A stretch of DNA of 5,955 nucleotides from an uncultured Lachnospira sp. (GCA_934358235.1 CAKRKK010000152.1:1-5955); one strand, 5' to 3'; positions 1 to 5,868 are shown, numbered from the stretch's first letter. Program-made: numbers and translations. Notes: generated by a model not told the origin, from the letters alone.

Positions 1-584
1 CCCTTCGGCTTATCATTAAGAAGAAACTGTCTTGTCACAATCTCCTCACTACTATAAGGCGACATTGAATATATACCCGGAAGGTCCGTAATAAGTGTAT
101 TAGGATGTCCCTTTATCACGCCATCCTTTCTATCTACAGTTACACCTGGGAAATTACCTATATGCTGGTTTGAACCTGTTAAAACATTAAAAAGTGTTGT
201 TTTACCACAATTCTGGTTTCCTACAAGTGCAAATGTGAGTGTTACATCATCAGGAAGAGGATTCTCTGTCTCCTTATCGTGGAAACGTCCACCCTCACCA
301 AGACCCGGATGCTCAGTTTTGGCAACTCTGATATCTGTTTTTTCCGGCTTTTTATTATCGTATGTATCACTTACCTCTATCTGTGCTGCATCAGCAAGTC
401 TTATCGTCAACTCATATCCATGTAATCTTAATTCAACAGGATCACCCATAGGGGCATACTTTATAACTGTAACCTCTGCACCCTGTATAAGTCCCATATC
501 AAGAAAATGCTGTCTGAGTGCAGCTTCACCACCAACCTTAAGAATCGTGGCAGTCTGACCAGTTTTCATATCCTTAATCGTCAT
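1..584 (-). CDS. feoB: FeoA-FeoB fusion ferrous iron transporter, N-terminal part (cut by the window edge)
   Basis: This is the start of a ferrous iron (Fe2+) uptake protein of the cytoplasmic membrane; 194 codons are visible and the frame is open at base 1. Residues 1-72 form a FeoA-like SH3-type domain (LDMGL near 28-32, then basic and hydrophobic beta-strand patterns). A hydrophilic linker of about 40 residues follows, then the FeoB G domain: the G1 P-loop GNQNCGKT at 122-129, the G2 region NFPGVTV at 144-150 and G3 DLPG at 167-170. The G4 motif and the membrane domain lie outside the window. G1 has Gln where many FeoB proteins have Pro. In many bacteria FeoA is a separate protein of about 75 residues; here it is fused in frame. 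The ATG start is supported by GGAGGT (591-596) six bases upstream. The leader carries a Fur-like box, fitting iron repression. Identification is very secure; the symbol refers to the FeoB part. Confidence 0.95.
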   Translation of the reverse strand, partial: MTIKDMKTGQTATILKVGGEAALRQHFLDMGLIQGAEVTVIKYAPMGDPVELRLHGYELTIRLADAAQIEVSDTYDNKKPEKTDIRVAKTEHPGLGEGGRFHDKETENPLPDDVTLTFALVGNQNCGKTTLFNVLTGSNQHIGNFPGVTVDRKDGVIKGHPNTLITDLPGIYSMSPYSSEEIVTRQFLLNDKPK

Positions 585-660
585 ATGTTAACCTCCGTAT
601 ATCTTACAGATGTTTCCTACATCCATTCTTAACAAATGAAATTCCACCTTATTTTTTTAT

Positions 661-700
661 TACATATGTTAACACATAACCAAATGATAATAAATATCAA
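661..700 (-). promoter_or_regulatory. Weak candidate promoter(s) for feoA-feoB
   Basis: Two sigma-A-like arrangements are possible on the minus strand: TTATCA (690-685) with TATGTA (666-661) at 18-bp spacing, or TTGATA (700-695) with TATGTG (678-673) at 16-bp spacing. Neither -10 is strong. A run of A/T repeats at 711-734 (a 12-bp unit in two near-identical copies) lies just upstream and could act as an UP-like element. No terminator hairpin is seen after the upstream gene's stop at 741, so read-through from it is also possible. Confidence 0.35.
685..699 (-). promoter_or_regulatory. Candidate Fur box overlapping the feoA-feoB promoter
   Basis: The plus strand reads TGATAAT-A-AATATCA, which matches the 7-1-7 Fur consensus TGATAATnATTATCA at 13 of 14 arm positions. 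A second, overlapping inverted pair, ATCA-ATAA-TGAT, spans 696-707. Possible minus-strand -35 elements TTGATA (700-695) and TTATCA (690-685) both lie inside the box, so a bound repressor would block the promoter. The site is about 100 bp upstream of an iron transporter start, the expected place. The match is direct; binding and the identity of the regulator (Fur rather than a DtxR-type protein) are inferred. AT-rich DNA makes chance matches easier. Confidence 0.6.
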
Positions 701-740
701 TAATGATTTATTTTATATTTTATTTTATATTTTTATCAAT

Positions 741-2207
741 TTATTTCTCAGACAATATTTCATTAACCTTATCAACATCCACATAGTCAATATCTACATT
801 ATCCAACTCTGCATTATCTAATTCTGCATTATTTAACTCCACATTCCCGTTATTAACCTTCATATCCTGATGCAAGTTCTTATCAACAGGCATTTTGTTA
901 TCCACAGATGTTGTCTTATCAACTGATGTCTTCTTATCCATAGGTACTTTCTTATTAACAGGTGTCTCCTTATCAACAGGTGTTTTCTTATCCATAGATG
1001 TTTTTCTGTCAACAGGTATCTTCTTATCAGCCTGCGCCTCCTCATTTGTCATATAATCACGTCCTGCAAGACTTATATGTGTCAGATGGGAGATTCTGTC
1101 ATACAGCATATTTCTTGTTGCACTCAGAATACAAAGAAAAAGATCCAATGCCATATAAGCTGCAATACCCAGACATACCACAAGCCCTGCCATACCAATA
1201 TAATATTTCCATTCTCCCTTTTGCAGCCCTGCGTTCTGTATATATCTGTATATATAATACGCATAGGCTATTGATGGCATTCCTGCTATATATAACATTA
1301 TATATCTTGCCGTCAGTCTTAATACTCCTGCTTTTCCCTCATTTTCTACACTAACAAGCTTAATATTAACAAGTGCCTTTCCTAATGTACGTCCGTTTCC
1401 TATTACCGCCGCCAATATGAACATTAAAGTTATATATACGCTTAAGGCCGCCGTATATTTTATATTATATACAAATACCAATATATTCTTATTATTATGT
1501 AGTATATATATAATAGCCGGAAGCATAACAACAGCTATATCAATACACCAGGCTATTGCACGCCTGAATTCTGAAACAACGCGTCCCTTCTTGTAAGCTA
1601 TATCATCCAGCCTGTCCCTGTCAGGAAGCATAAACACAAGCAGCGGTGTTATAATATATCCTAGAACACCACCTGAGGTATTGCATATAAGATCGTCTAC
1701 ATCAAAGAATCTATATGGATATTTATATATTCCATATAAGCCTGATAATTGTGTAAGCTCGAAGAACAGACTATAAAGGAATGAAAATATAAGCACCTGC
1801 CACCATGGTCTCTTAAAATAATACCTTAGGTAAACTCCAAATGGCACGAGTAACAATATATTAAATACTATCTGCCAGAACTCAGAATTCTTTAGCAGTC
1901 CAACGTATGTTGATGGCTCCGAAATAATTATGCCTGAGGTAGCAATAGTCCTTTTAACAGCGTCAAATGGCACAAGCAGCATACTCGCCGTATGCGGTGT
2001 AACCGAACTCCTTGGTGGAAGCGGTAAAACCGTCATGAAAAATGATGTAAGCATATAGAATATAAATGTATACACTATTCCAGTTCTAAGAACAAGAATT
2101 GAGCCATACTTGTGATATTCATATAATATATATGGTATTGTAAATATAATTGCAAGTATTGGGAATATATAACAGGCTGATATTATTGGTTTTAAATATA
2201 TTTCCAT
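741..2207 (-). CDS. VanZ-like/RDD-domain membrane protein with a tandem-repeat hydrophilic tail
   Basis: This is a 488-residue membrane protein. Residues about 7-195 are VanZ-like: several membrane segments with NILLLVPFGVYL (116-127), FFELTQL (148-154) and the signature FDVDDLxxNTSGGxxGY (168-184). Residues about 212-365 are an RDD domain: RRAIAWCID (215-223) in its first helix and GRTLGKALVNIKLV (272-285). I estimate nine membrane helices. From about 384 the protein is hydrophilic: a 6-residue repeat of type DKKTPV (394-441), then a 5-residue repeat of type NAELD (455-479). VanZ proteins are known from low-level glycopeptide resistance but mostly have no defined biochemistry; RDD domains are of unclear function, some linked to transport. 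The ATG has AGGAGG (2213-2218) five bases upstream. It is preceded by its own candidate promoter, so it is probably a separate unit from phoH. Family assignment is firm; substrate and role are unknown. Confidence 0.88.
   Translation of the reverse strand: MEIYLKPIISACYIFPILAIIFTIPYILYEYHKYGSILVLRTGIVYTFIFYMLTSFFMTVLPLPPRSSVTPHTASMLLVPFDAVKRTIATSGIIISEPSTYVGLLKNSEFWQIVFNILLLVPFGVYLRYYFKRPWWQVLIFSFLYSLFFELTQLSGLYGIYKYPYRFFDVDDLICNTSGGVLGYIITPLLVFMLPDRDRLDDIAYKKGRVVSEFRRAIAWCIDIAVVMLPAIIYILHNNKNILVFVYNIKYTAALSVYITLMFILAAVIGNGRTLGKALVNIKLVSVENEGKAGVLRLTARYIMLYIAGMPSIAYAYYIYRYIQNAGLQKGEWKYYIGMAGLVVCLGIAAYMALDLFLCILSATRNMLYDRISHLTHISLAGRDYMTNEEAQADKKIPVDRKTSMDKKTPVDKETPVNKKVPMDKKTSVDKTTSVDNKMPVDKNLHQDMKVNNGNVELNNAELDNAELDNVDIDYVDVDKVNEILSEK
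771..845 (-). repeat. 15-bp tandem repeat (5 units) encoding an NAELD-type pentapeptide
   Basis: Five 15-bp units encode residues 455-479: NVELN, NAELD, NAELD, NVDID, YVDVD. The middle units differ by only a base or two. The pattern loosely recalls pentapeptide-repeat proteins (A-D/N-L-x-x), but five acidic units are too few to call a folded beta-helix. It lies almost directly after the hexapeptide array, so one tail holds two arrays of different period. Confidence 0.85.
885..1028 (-). repeat. 18-bp tandem repeat (8 units) encoding a DKKTPV-type hexapeptide
   Basis: Eight consecutive imperfect 18-bp units encode residues 394-441 of the VanZ-RDD protein, each beginning Asp/Asn-Lys/Arg and ending Pro/Ser-Val/Met. 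One or two degenerate units follow (residues 442-453). The unit is a multiple of three, so gain or loss of copies would keep the frame. On the plus strand each unit carries a TTATCAACA-like 9-mer. Confidence 0.9.
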
Positions 2208-2301
2208 AAGTTCCTCCTAGTCATCAAATAATTAATTATCAGGTTATAAAAATGTTGATTTTCTGACTGATGCATATGAATTGCTGTACCGCATCCTATT
2301 A

Positions 2302-2330
2302 ATAATAGCTTTATATGACCAAAAAGTAAA
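2302..2330 (-). promoter_or_regulatory. Candidate sigma-A promoter for the VanZ-RDD gene
   Basis: On the minus strand TTTACT (2330-2325) is followed after exactly 17 bp by TATTAT (2307-2302), matching TTGACA at 4 of 6 and TATAAT at 5 of 6 positions. It would give a 5' leader of about 90 nt before the ATG at 2207. It suggests the VanZ-RDD gene can be transcribed separately from phoH. Confidence 0.5.
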
Positions 2331-2339
2331 CTTTTTTAA

Positions 2340-2376
2340 CTCAACCTGTATCGCAATCTGTACCATCAACCTGTAC
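2340..2376 (-). repeat. Three imperfect 12-13-bp tandem copies (GTACAGGTTGATG type)
   Basis: Read on the minus strand, GTACAGGTTGATG, GTACAGATTGCG and ATACAGGTTGAG follow one another directly. The copies share the core TACAGxTTG. The repeat lies between the phoH stop and the VanZ-RDD promoter. No function is apparent. Confidence 0.55.
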
Positions 2377-2444
2377 CACTAACTTTGTTACTGTCTTTGC
2401 TGCTTTCTGTACTACTGGCACCAATCAGCCCTTCTGATCATCTC

Positions 2445-3800
2445 CTAATTAAGTCTTGCAAGTGCTTCTGTTGCAAGTGCACTTCTTACAGACTCTCTTT
2501 CTGTAAATGTTATCTGTGCACATTTGCTGCTTCCCTTCATGCTATGTGCAAGATATGTAAGTCCCGAATTAGTTTTATCCAGATATGCAACATCTATCTG
2601 ATTAATATCACCTAATACAACAAGCTTTGTTCCCTGTCCACATCTGGTTACAATGTCCCTTATAAGTGATCTTCCGATATTCTGGGTTTCATCACATATG
2701 ATAAAGCTGTTTTTTATGCTCATGCCCCTTATATAAGCAAGCGGAAATACCCGAAGAAGTCCGGTTTCCATCATATCCTCTATCTGTAATTGTATCTGTG
2801 AATCCTCCTCTCGGTTTCCTTTTCTTAAAAGATCTTCAAGATTAGAATAAAAACAACCTAATAGTGGTCTTGTCTTATCCTCTAATTCTCCTGGTAGAAA
2901 GCCAAATGCATCATCACTGGATACATTGGCGCGTCCTATGTATATTTTATCGTATAATGTACTGCTATTCTGCTTTTCATAATCCTCACGATATGTCTTA
3001 TCTAATGCAGCAGCTACCGATAAAAAGGTTTTAGCCGTTCCCGCCGGTCCTCTTAATATTACAAGTGGAATCTCCTCTGCAGGTGCTAAAAGTGCATCAA
3101 GTGCAAATCGCTGCAATCTGTTCTGCGGTCTTATTCCAAATGCTGTTATATCTTTTAATACATTTATCTGGTCATTTCTGTATACACATAATGCAGAGGT
3201 TATTCCATCAGTTAATGTTATGTATTCGTTAGGTATTAAAGGATTATTCTCATCTATTTCTAATGCCTCCGAAGATATACTCTGGTTTCTATATACTTCA
3301 TCAATAATATCCTTAGTTGTATTAATTTCCCTGTAACCCATATAATCAGTTTCTTTTATCTGGTCATTCTTATATTCCTGAACCTCCACTTTACAGGCAG
3401 CGGCTGTTATTCTCATCATAATATCGTTAGTTACAAGGATAACTGCTCGTTTTGTCTTTTTAGAAATCCCTACACAGGAGCTGATAATTCTATTGTCTGG
3501 TTTCTTAATATCAAAACCTTCTGGAAGATTATCCTGTGATACCTCATCAGGTTCAATCATCAGCTTTCCACCAGTTTCCTTTAGCTTTACCCCCTTTAAA
3601 ATATCTCCTCTGCTTCTGATATTCTCCAGTAACCTCGCCGCAAGACGTGCATTAAAGCCAAGCTCACCCTCCATATTCTTTTTAGAATCAAGTTCCTGGA
3701 GAGTTGTCCCTGTTATTACAACAACATTGTCTTCAAAACCAAATATTGCATTTGGGTTCTGAAGAAGTATATTAGTATCAAGCACATAATATTTTTTCAT
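2445..3800 (-). CDS. PIN-PhoH family ATPase (YlaK/PhoH2-like)
   Basis: This is a 451-residue cytoplasmic protein with an N-terminal PIN nuclease-type domain and a C-terminal PhoH P-loop ATPase. The PIN domain (about 3-145) shows the acidic set D8 in DTN, E36, D102 in PDNRI and D126 in TND, so it looks catalytically intact. The PhoH domain (about 220-445) has Walker A GPAGTAKT (251-258), the family FLPGELEDK segment (301-309), YIRG (356-359), Walker B FIICDETQN (366-374) and GDINQID (397-403). PIN-PhoH proteins of this type are reported to combine ATP-dependent RNA unwinding with RNA cleavage; that activity here is inferred. It differs from the shorter PhoH/PhoL usually next to ybeY. The start is ATG with AAGGAGG (3812-3818) 11 bases upstream, a long gap, with AAGGGA (3805-3810) nearer. 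It is the likely second gene of an operon with the HD protein. Confidence 0.93.
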   Translation of the reverse strand: MKKYYVLDTNILLQNPNAIFGFEDNVVVITGTTLQELDSKKNMEGELGFNARLAARLLENIRSRGDILKGVKLKETGGKLMIEPDEVSQDNLPEGFDIKKPDNRIISSCVGISKKTKRAVILVTNDIMMRITAAACKVEVQEYKNDQIKETDYMGYREINTTKDIIDEVYRNQSISSEALEIDENNPLIPNEYITLTDGITSALCVYRNDQINVLKDITAFGIRPQNRLQRFALDALLAPAEEIPLVILRGPAGTAKTFLSVAAALDKTYREDYEKQNSSTLYDKIYIGRANVSSDDAFGFLPGELEDKTRPLLGCFYSNLEDLLRKGNREEDSQIQLQIEDMMETGLLRVFPLAYIRGMSIKNSFIICDETQNIGRSLIRDIVTRCGQGTKLVVLGDINQIDVAYLDKTNSGLTYLAHSMKGSSKCAQITFTERESVRSALATEALARLN

Positions 3801-3842
3801 ATAATCCCTTGCCTCCTTGAAAAGTCATCTGTTTAACCTACT

Positions 3843-3860
3843 GACAGCTATATAGCTGCC
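3843..3860 (-). other. Intergenic hairpin between the HD gene and phoH
   Basis: GACAGCT (3843-3849) and AGCTGCC (3854-3860) can pair with a 4-base loop; on the minus-strand RNA it is a 7-bp stem with one G-U pair. No U-run follows, so it is not a classical terminator. It sits in the 66-nt gap of the probable HD-phoH operon, about 25 nt upstream of the phoH ribosome binding site. It might stabilise, process or regulate the phoH part of the transcript; this is inference. Confidence 0.5.
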
Positions 3861-3866
3861 ATTTAA

Positions 3867-4526
3867 TCAGAGCACCTTAGAGCCATTAGCCATCAGCTTG
3901 AAGGTAGCGCCAAGCATATCTGCTGCACCTCTGCACATCATCATTCTTCCTAAAAAGATTTCAAAATATTCATACATAGAACAGATTTTTGTATCTATCT
4001 GAAGATTAAGCGATATTGTCTTCTTCTGCGAATTTATCTTTAACTTATGCTCTGTAACCGCATAGTTAACCCTGTCGTGTATATCAAAGGCCGCCTTTCC
4101 CTTCTCACTTCTGACTCTGTCGCGCCTTACATCCGTCTTATCTGCAATTATAAGTGCAGCCGAAACCGGATCAACTGCTCCACCAGTTGATTCATCATGG
4201 TTAGAAATTGCTGATACTACTGTAATTCTATCTTTTATACTCATGTCTGAATTTTTCAATATTTCATTTGCAAGTAATCCACCATACTCTGCATGATGAA
4301 CCCGGTTAACTGCATTTCCTATATCATGCATATAACCTGCTATCCTGGCTAACTCTATATCCTCATCAGTATAGCCAAACTTTTTTAATATTACTGCTGC
4401 AGTCTGTGCAACAAGACTACTGTGAATCTGTGAATGGTCTGTATAGCCAAGCAGCCCTAGATTATAATTTCCCTTCGTTATGAATTCATTGACCTCTTTA
4501 TTTTTCTTAATCTCATCAAATGTCAA
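3867..4526 (-). CDS. HD-domain phosphohydrolase, TTG start
   Basis: This is a 219-residue soluble protein of the HD superfamily, metal-dependent phosphohydrolases acting on nucleotides or phosphodiesters. The metal-binding set is visible in order: H31/H35 (TDHSQIH), H67-D68 (YMHDIGN), H77/H78 (VHHAEYGG), H110-D111 (SNHDES) and D129 (ADKTD). The HD fold covers about residues 20-155. The last 60 residues hold beta-like and helical patterns that I do not recognise. The start is TTG: AAGGAGG (4534-4540) lies seven bases upstream, and the first in-frame Met is only at residue 95, after the HD motif, so an ATG start would destroy the domain. phoH follows 66 nt downstream, probably in one operon. 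The HD family is secure; the substrate cannot be told from sequence. Confidence 0.88.
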   Translation of the reverse strand: MTFDEIKKNKEVNEFITKGNYNLGLLGYTDHSQIHSSLVAQTAAVILKKFGYTDEDIELARIAGYMHDIGNAVNRVHHAEYGGLLANEILKNSDMSIKDRITVVSAISNHDESTGGAVDPVSAALIIADKTDVRRDRVRSEKGKAAFDIHDRVNYAVTEHKLKINSQKKTISLNLQIDTKICSMYEYFEIFLGRMMMCRGAADMLGATFKLMANGSKVL

Positions 4527-4533
4527 AAAATCG

Positions 4534-4540
4534 CCTCCTT
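4534..4540 (-). promoter_or_regulatory. Ribosome binding site fixing the TTG start of the HD gene
   Basis: AAGGAGG on the minus strand lies seven bases before TTG (4526-4524). This is an ideal distance, and no ATG or GTG alternative in frame has comparable support. Confidence 0.8.
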
Positions 4541-4594
4541 AATCACCTTTATTGTAAAAATAAAATCAGCTTCCAGCTATCTATCTAATGTAAA

Positions 4595-4624
4595 TATATA
4601 GTAAAGTACTGGTAAAATTATCAA
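4595..4624 (-). promoter_or_regulatory. Candidate promoter for the HD-phoH operon
   Basis: On the minus strand TTGATA (4624-4619) is followed after 18 bp by TATATA (4600-4595). This would give a leader of about 60 nt before the TTG start. The match is moderate in AT-rich DNA. Confidence 0.4.
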
Positions 4625-4673
4625 TATCATATAAACCACAACGAAATTATGTGCAAATTATATTATTCTATTG

Positions 4674-4702
4674 TTGACACACCTGCATTTCAATGCGAAA
4701 AT
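4674..4702 (+). promoter_or_regulatory. Candidate distal uppP promoter with a palindrome in the spacer
   Basis: A perfect TTGACA (4674-4679) is followed after 17 bp by GAAAAT (4697-4702), which is preceded by TGC, an extended -10 arrangement. Inside the spacer, GCATT-TC-AATGC (4685-4696) is a perfect inverted repeat and a possible operator. Transcripts would have a leader of about 125 nt. Confidence 0.5.
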
Positions 4703-4725
4703 AACGTGTAGTCATATAGGAATAT

Positions 4726-4766
4726 ATTATTGTTTTCTTCATGTTTTTTCAGACAATAATCTTTTT
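4726..4766 (+). terminator. Terminator-like stem-loop in the uppP leader (possible attenuator)
   Basis: ATTATTGT (4726-4733) pairs with ACAATAAT (4753-4760), extendable by one G-U and one A-U pair, and is followed by CTTTTT (4761-4766). The stem has only one G-C pair and is weak. It lies after the distal candidate promoter and before the proximal one, so it could shorten transcripts from the distal promoter. This is inference. Confidence 0.3.
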
Positions 4767-4773
4767 CTATAAT
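4745..4773 (+). promoter_or_regulatory. Candidate proximal uppP promoter
   Basis: A perfect TATAAT -10 lies at 4768-4773. The matching -35 position, 17 bp upstream, is only TTTTTC (4745-4750), so it would be weak or need an activator. The leader would be about 55 nt. Confidence 0.35.
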
Positions 4774-4826
4774 AAAATGTGACTATGGCGGAATATACAT
4801 AAGAGTAGAATAATCCGCAAGTGATT

Positions 4827-4831
4827 GGAGG
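4827..4831 (+). promoter_or_regulatory. Ribosome binding site that decides the uppP start
   Basis: GGAGG lies four bases before the ATG at 4836. A GTG at 4821 opens the same frame earlier, but it has no Shine-Dalgarno sequence and would place this GGAGG inside the coding region. Confidence 0.75.
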
Positions 4832-4835
4832 AATA

Positions 4836-5702
4836 ATGTTAGAGATTTTAAAGGCGATAATTTTTGGTATCGTAGAAGGTATTACTGAATGGCTTCCAAT
4901 AAGCAGTACAGGTCATATGATTCTGCTTAATGAGATTATGCCGCTTAAGGTATCCGATGCATTTTACAGTATGTTTGAAGTTGTTATCCAGCTTGGTGCA
5001 ATAATGGCTGTTGTTATTCTTTTCTGGCATCAGTTATGGCCTTTTGGTAAGAAAAACAACAAAGAACCACTATCAGAAAGTGGTGCCGGTGCTTATGTTA
5101 AATGGGATATATTTAAGTTATGGTTTCATATTCTTGTATCCTGTGTTCCTGCTGCTATTGTTGGTATTCTTTTTGATGAACAACTTGAAGCCTTGTTCTA
5201 TAATTACACAACAGTTGCTATTATGCTCATTATATTCGGTATAGCTTTCATTATCGTTGAAACTATGCATCATGGAAAGAAGCCTAAAGTTCGCCACCTT
5301 ACAGGTATCACTTATAAGCTTGCCTTCTATATCGGACTTTTCCAGCTTATAGCTGCTATATTCCCTGGTACCTCACGCTCTGGTGCAACCATAGTTGGTG
5401 CACTTATACTTGGTATTTCAAGAACAGTAGCTGCTGAATATACCTTCTTCCTTGCTGTTCCTGTTATGTTTGGAGCGAGCCTTCTTAAGGGTGTGAAGTT
5501 CCTTATGCATAACTCTATGACATCTATGGAAGGGATGATTCTTCTTGTTGGTATGCTTGTTGCCTTCATCGTTTCTTTAGTAGTTATCAAGTTCCTTATG
5601 GGCTACATCAAAAAGCATGACTTCAAGGTATTCGGCTGGTATCGTATTGTACTTGGTATAATCGTTCTTATATGTGGCTTTGCCGGAGTTATTGGGGCGT
5701 AA
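4836..5702 (+). CDS. uppP: Undecaprenyl-diphosphate phosphatase UppP/BacA
   Basis: This is a 288-residue integral membrane enzyme that removes a phosphate from undecaprenyl diphosphate, regenerating the lipid carrier for peptidoglycan and other wall polymers; extra activity gives bacitracin resistance. Both family motifs are present: EGITEWLPISSTGH at 14-27 (E14, E18, S24 and H27 correspond to the known active-site residues) and PGTSRSG at 177-183 with the catalytic-region R181. About eight hydrophobic segments are visible, and the length is near the family norm. Start chosen: ATG 4836 behind GGAGG, giving MLEILK, a typical UppP beginning. It stands alone on the plus strand, divergent from HD-phoH, with a strong terminator about 50 bp after the TAA. 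No defect is seen. The function is very secure. Confidence 0.96.
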   Translation: MLEILKAIIFGIVEGITEWLPISSTGHMILLNEIMPLKVSDAFYSMFEVVIQLGAIMAVVILFWHQLWPFGKKNNKEPLSESGAGAYVKWDIFKLWFHILVSCVPAAIVGILFDEQLEALFYNYTTVAIMLIIFGIAFIIVETMHHGKKPKVRHLTGITYKLAFYIGLFQLIAAIFPGTSRSGATIVGALILGISRTVAAEYTFFLAVPVMFGASLLKGVKFLMHNSMTSMEGMILLVGMLVAFIVSLVVIKFLMGYIKKHDFKVFGWYRIVLGIIVLICGFAGVIGA

Positions 5703-5754
5703 CTTAATTAAATATTTTTCAGATTATATATACGAAAATATACCTCTGCATAAA

Positions 5755-5796
5755 AAATAACTGGATAACTCCACAATGGAAATTATCCAGTTATTT
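5755..5796. terminator. Bidirectional rho-independent terminator
   Basis: AAATAACTGGATAA (5755-5768) and TTATCCAGTTATTT (5783-5796) are perfect 14-bp inverted arms. The 14-base loop can itself pair TCCA with TGGA. On the minus strand the stem is followed by a clear T-run (5757-5752), so it should end the gene entering from the right. On the plus strand it ends in TTATTT and should end uppP. It lies between convergent genes. Confidence 0.85.
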
Positions 5797-5868
5797 CTCA
5801 TTTAATTATTCAATTCTGCGTTTTTATTATATTAATAATCATTTTATTAAAATAGTAATCATACGTCA

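Larger units (their letters stand above)
2208..2444. other. Intergenic region between phoH and the VanZ-RDD gene
   Basis: This 237-bp gap holds the candidate VanZ-RDD promoter, a small imperfect repeat (2340-2376) and the AGGAGG ribosome binding site at 2213-2218. No convincing gene or strong terminator was found. A 27-codon frame (2341-2424, minus, TTG or GTG start) exists but has no homology that I recognise. Confidence 0.6.
4527..4835. other. Divergent intergenic region between the HD gene and uppP
   Basis: This 309-bp stretch contains no gene that I can support. It holds the HD gene's ribosome binding site and candidate promoter on the left. On the right it holds two candidate uppP promoters, an inverted repeat inside the first promoter's spacer, a terminator-like stem-loop and the uppP ribosome binding site. 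A weak 5-bp pairing, GCGGA (4788-4792) with TCCGC (4814-4818), lies just before that ribosome binding site. Confidence 0.6.

Noticed and set aside
235..558. Plus-strand open frame of 107 codons
   Set aside because: It is antisense to the secure FeoA-FeoB coding region, and its Ser/Pro-rich composition is typical of a shadow frame.
885..1028. Regular short repeats resembling a CRISPR array
   Set aside because: The units are 18 bp with no unique spacers and encode a continuous in-frame peptide of a larger protein.
860..1045. Arg/Leu-rich minus-strand frame of 61 codons with an internal repeat
   Set aside because: It is the VanZ-RDD repeat read in another frame; its periodicity comes from the 18-bp array and it has no credible ribosome binding site.
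2321..2336. AAAAAG-TAAA-CTTTTT inverted repeat as a phoH terminator
   Set aside because: The stem has a single G-C pair and overlaps the better-supported -35 of the VanZ-RDD promoter.
2341..2424. 27-codon minus-strand frame (TTG/GTG start) after phoH
   Set aside because: Short, partly made of the local repeat, with weak ribosome binding support and no family that I recognise.
4821..4835. GTG at 4821 as the uppP start
   Set aside because: No Shine-Dalgarno sequence precedes it, and GGAGG at 4827-4831 fits the ATG at 4836, which also gives the usual UppP N-terminus.
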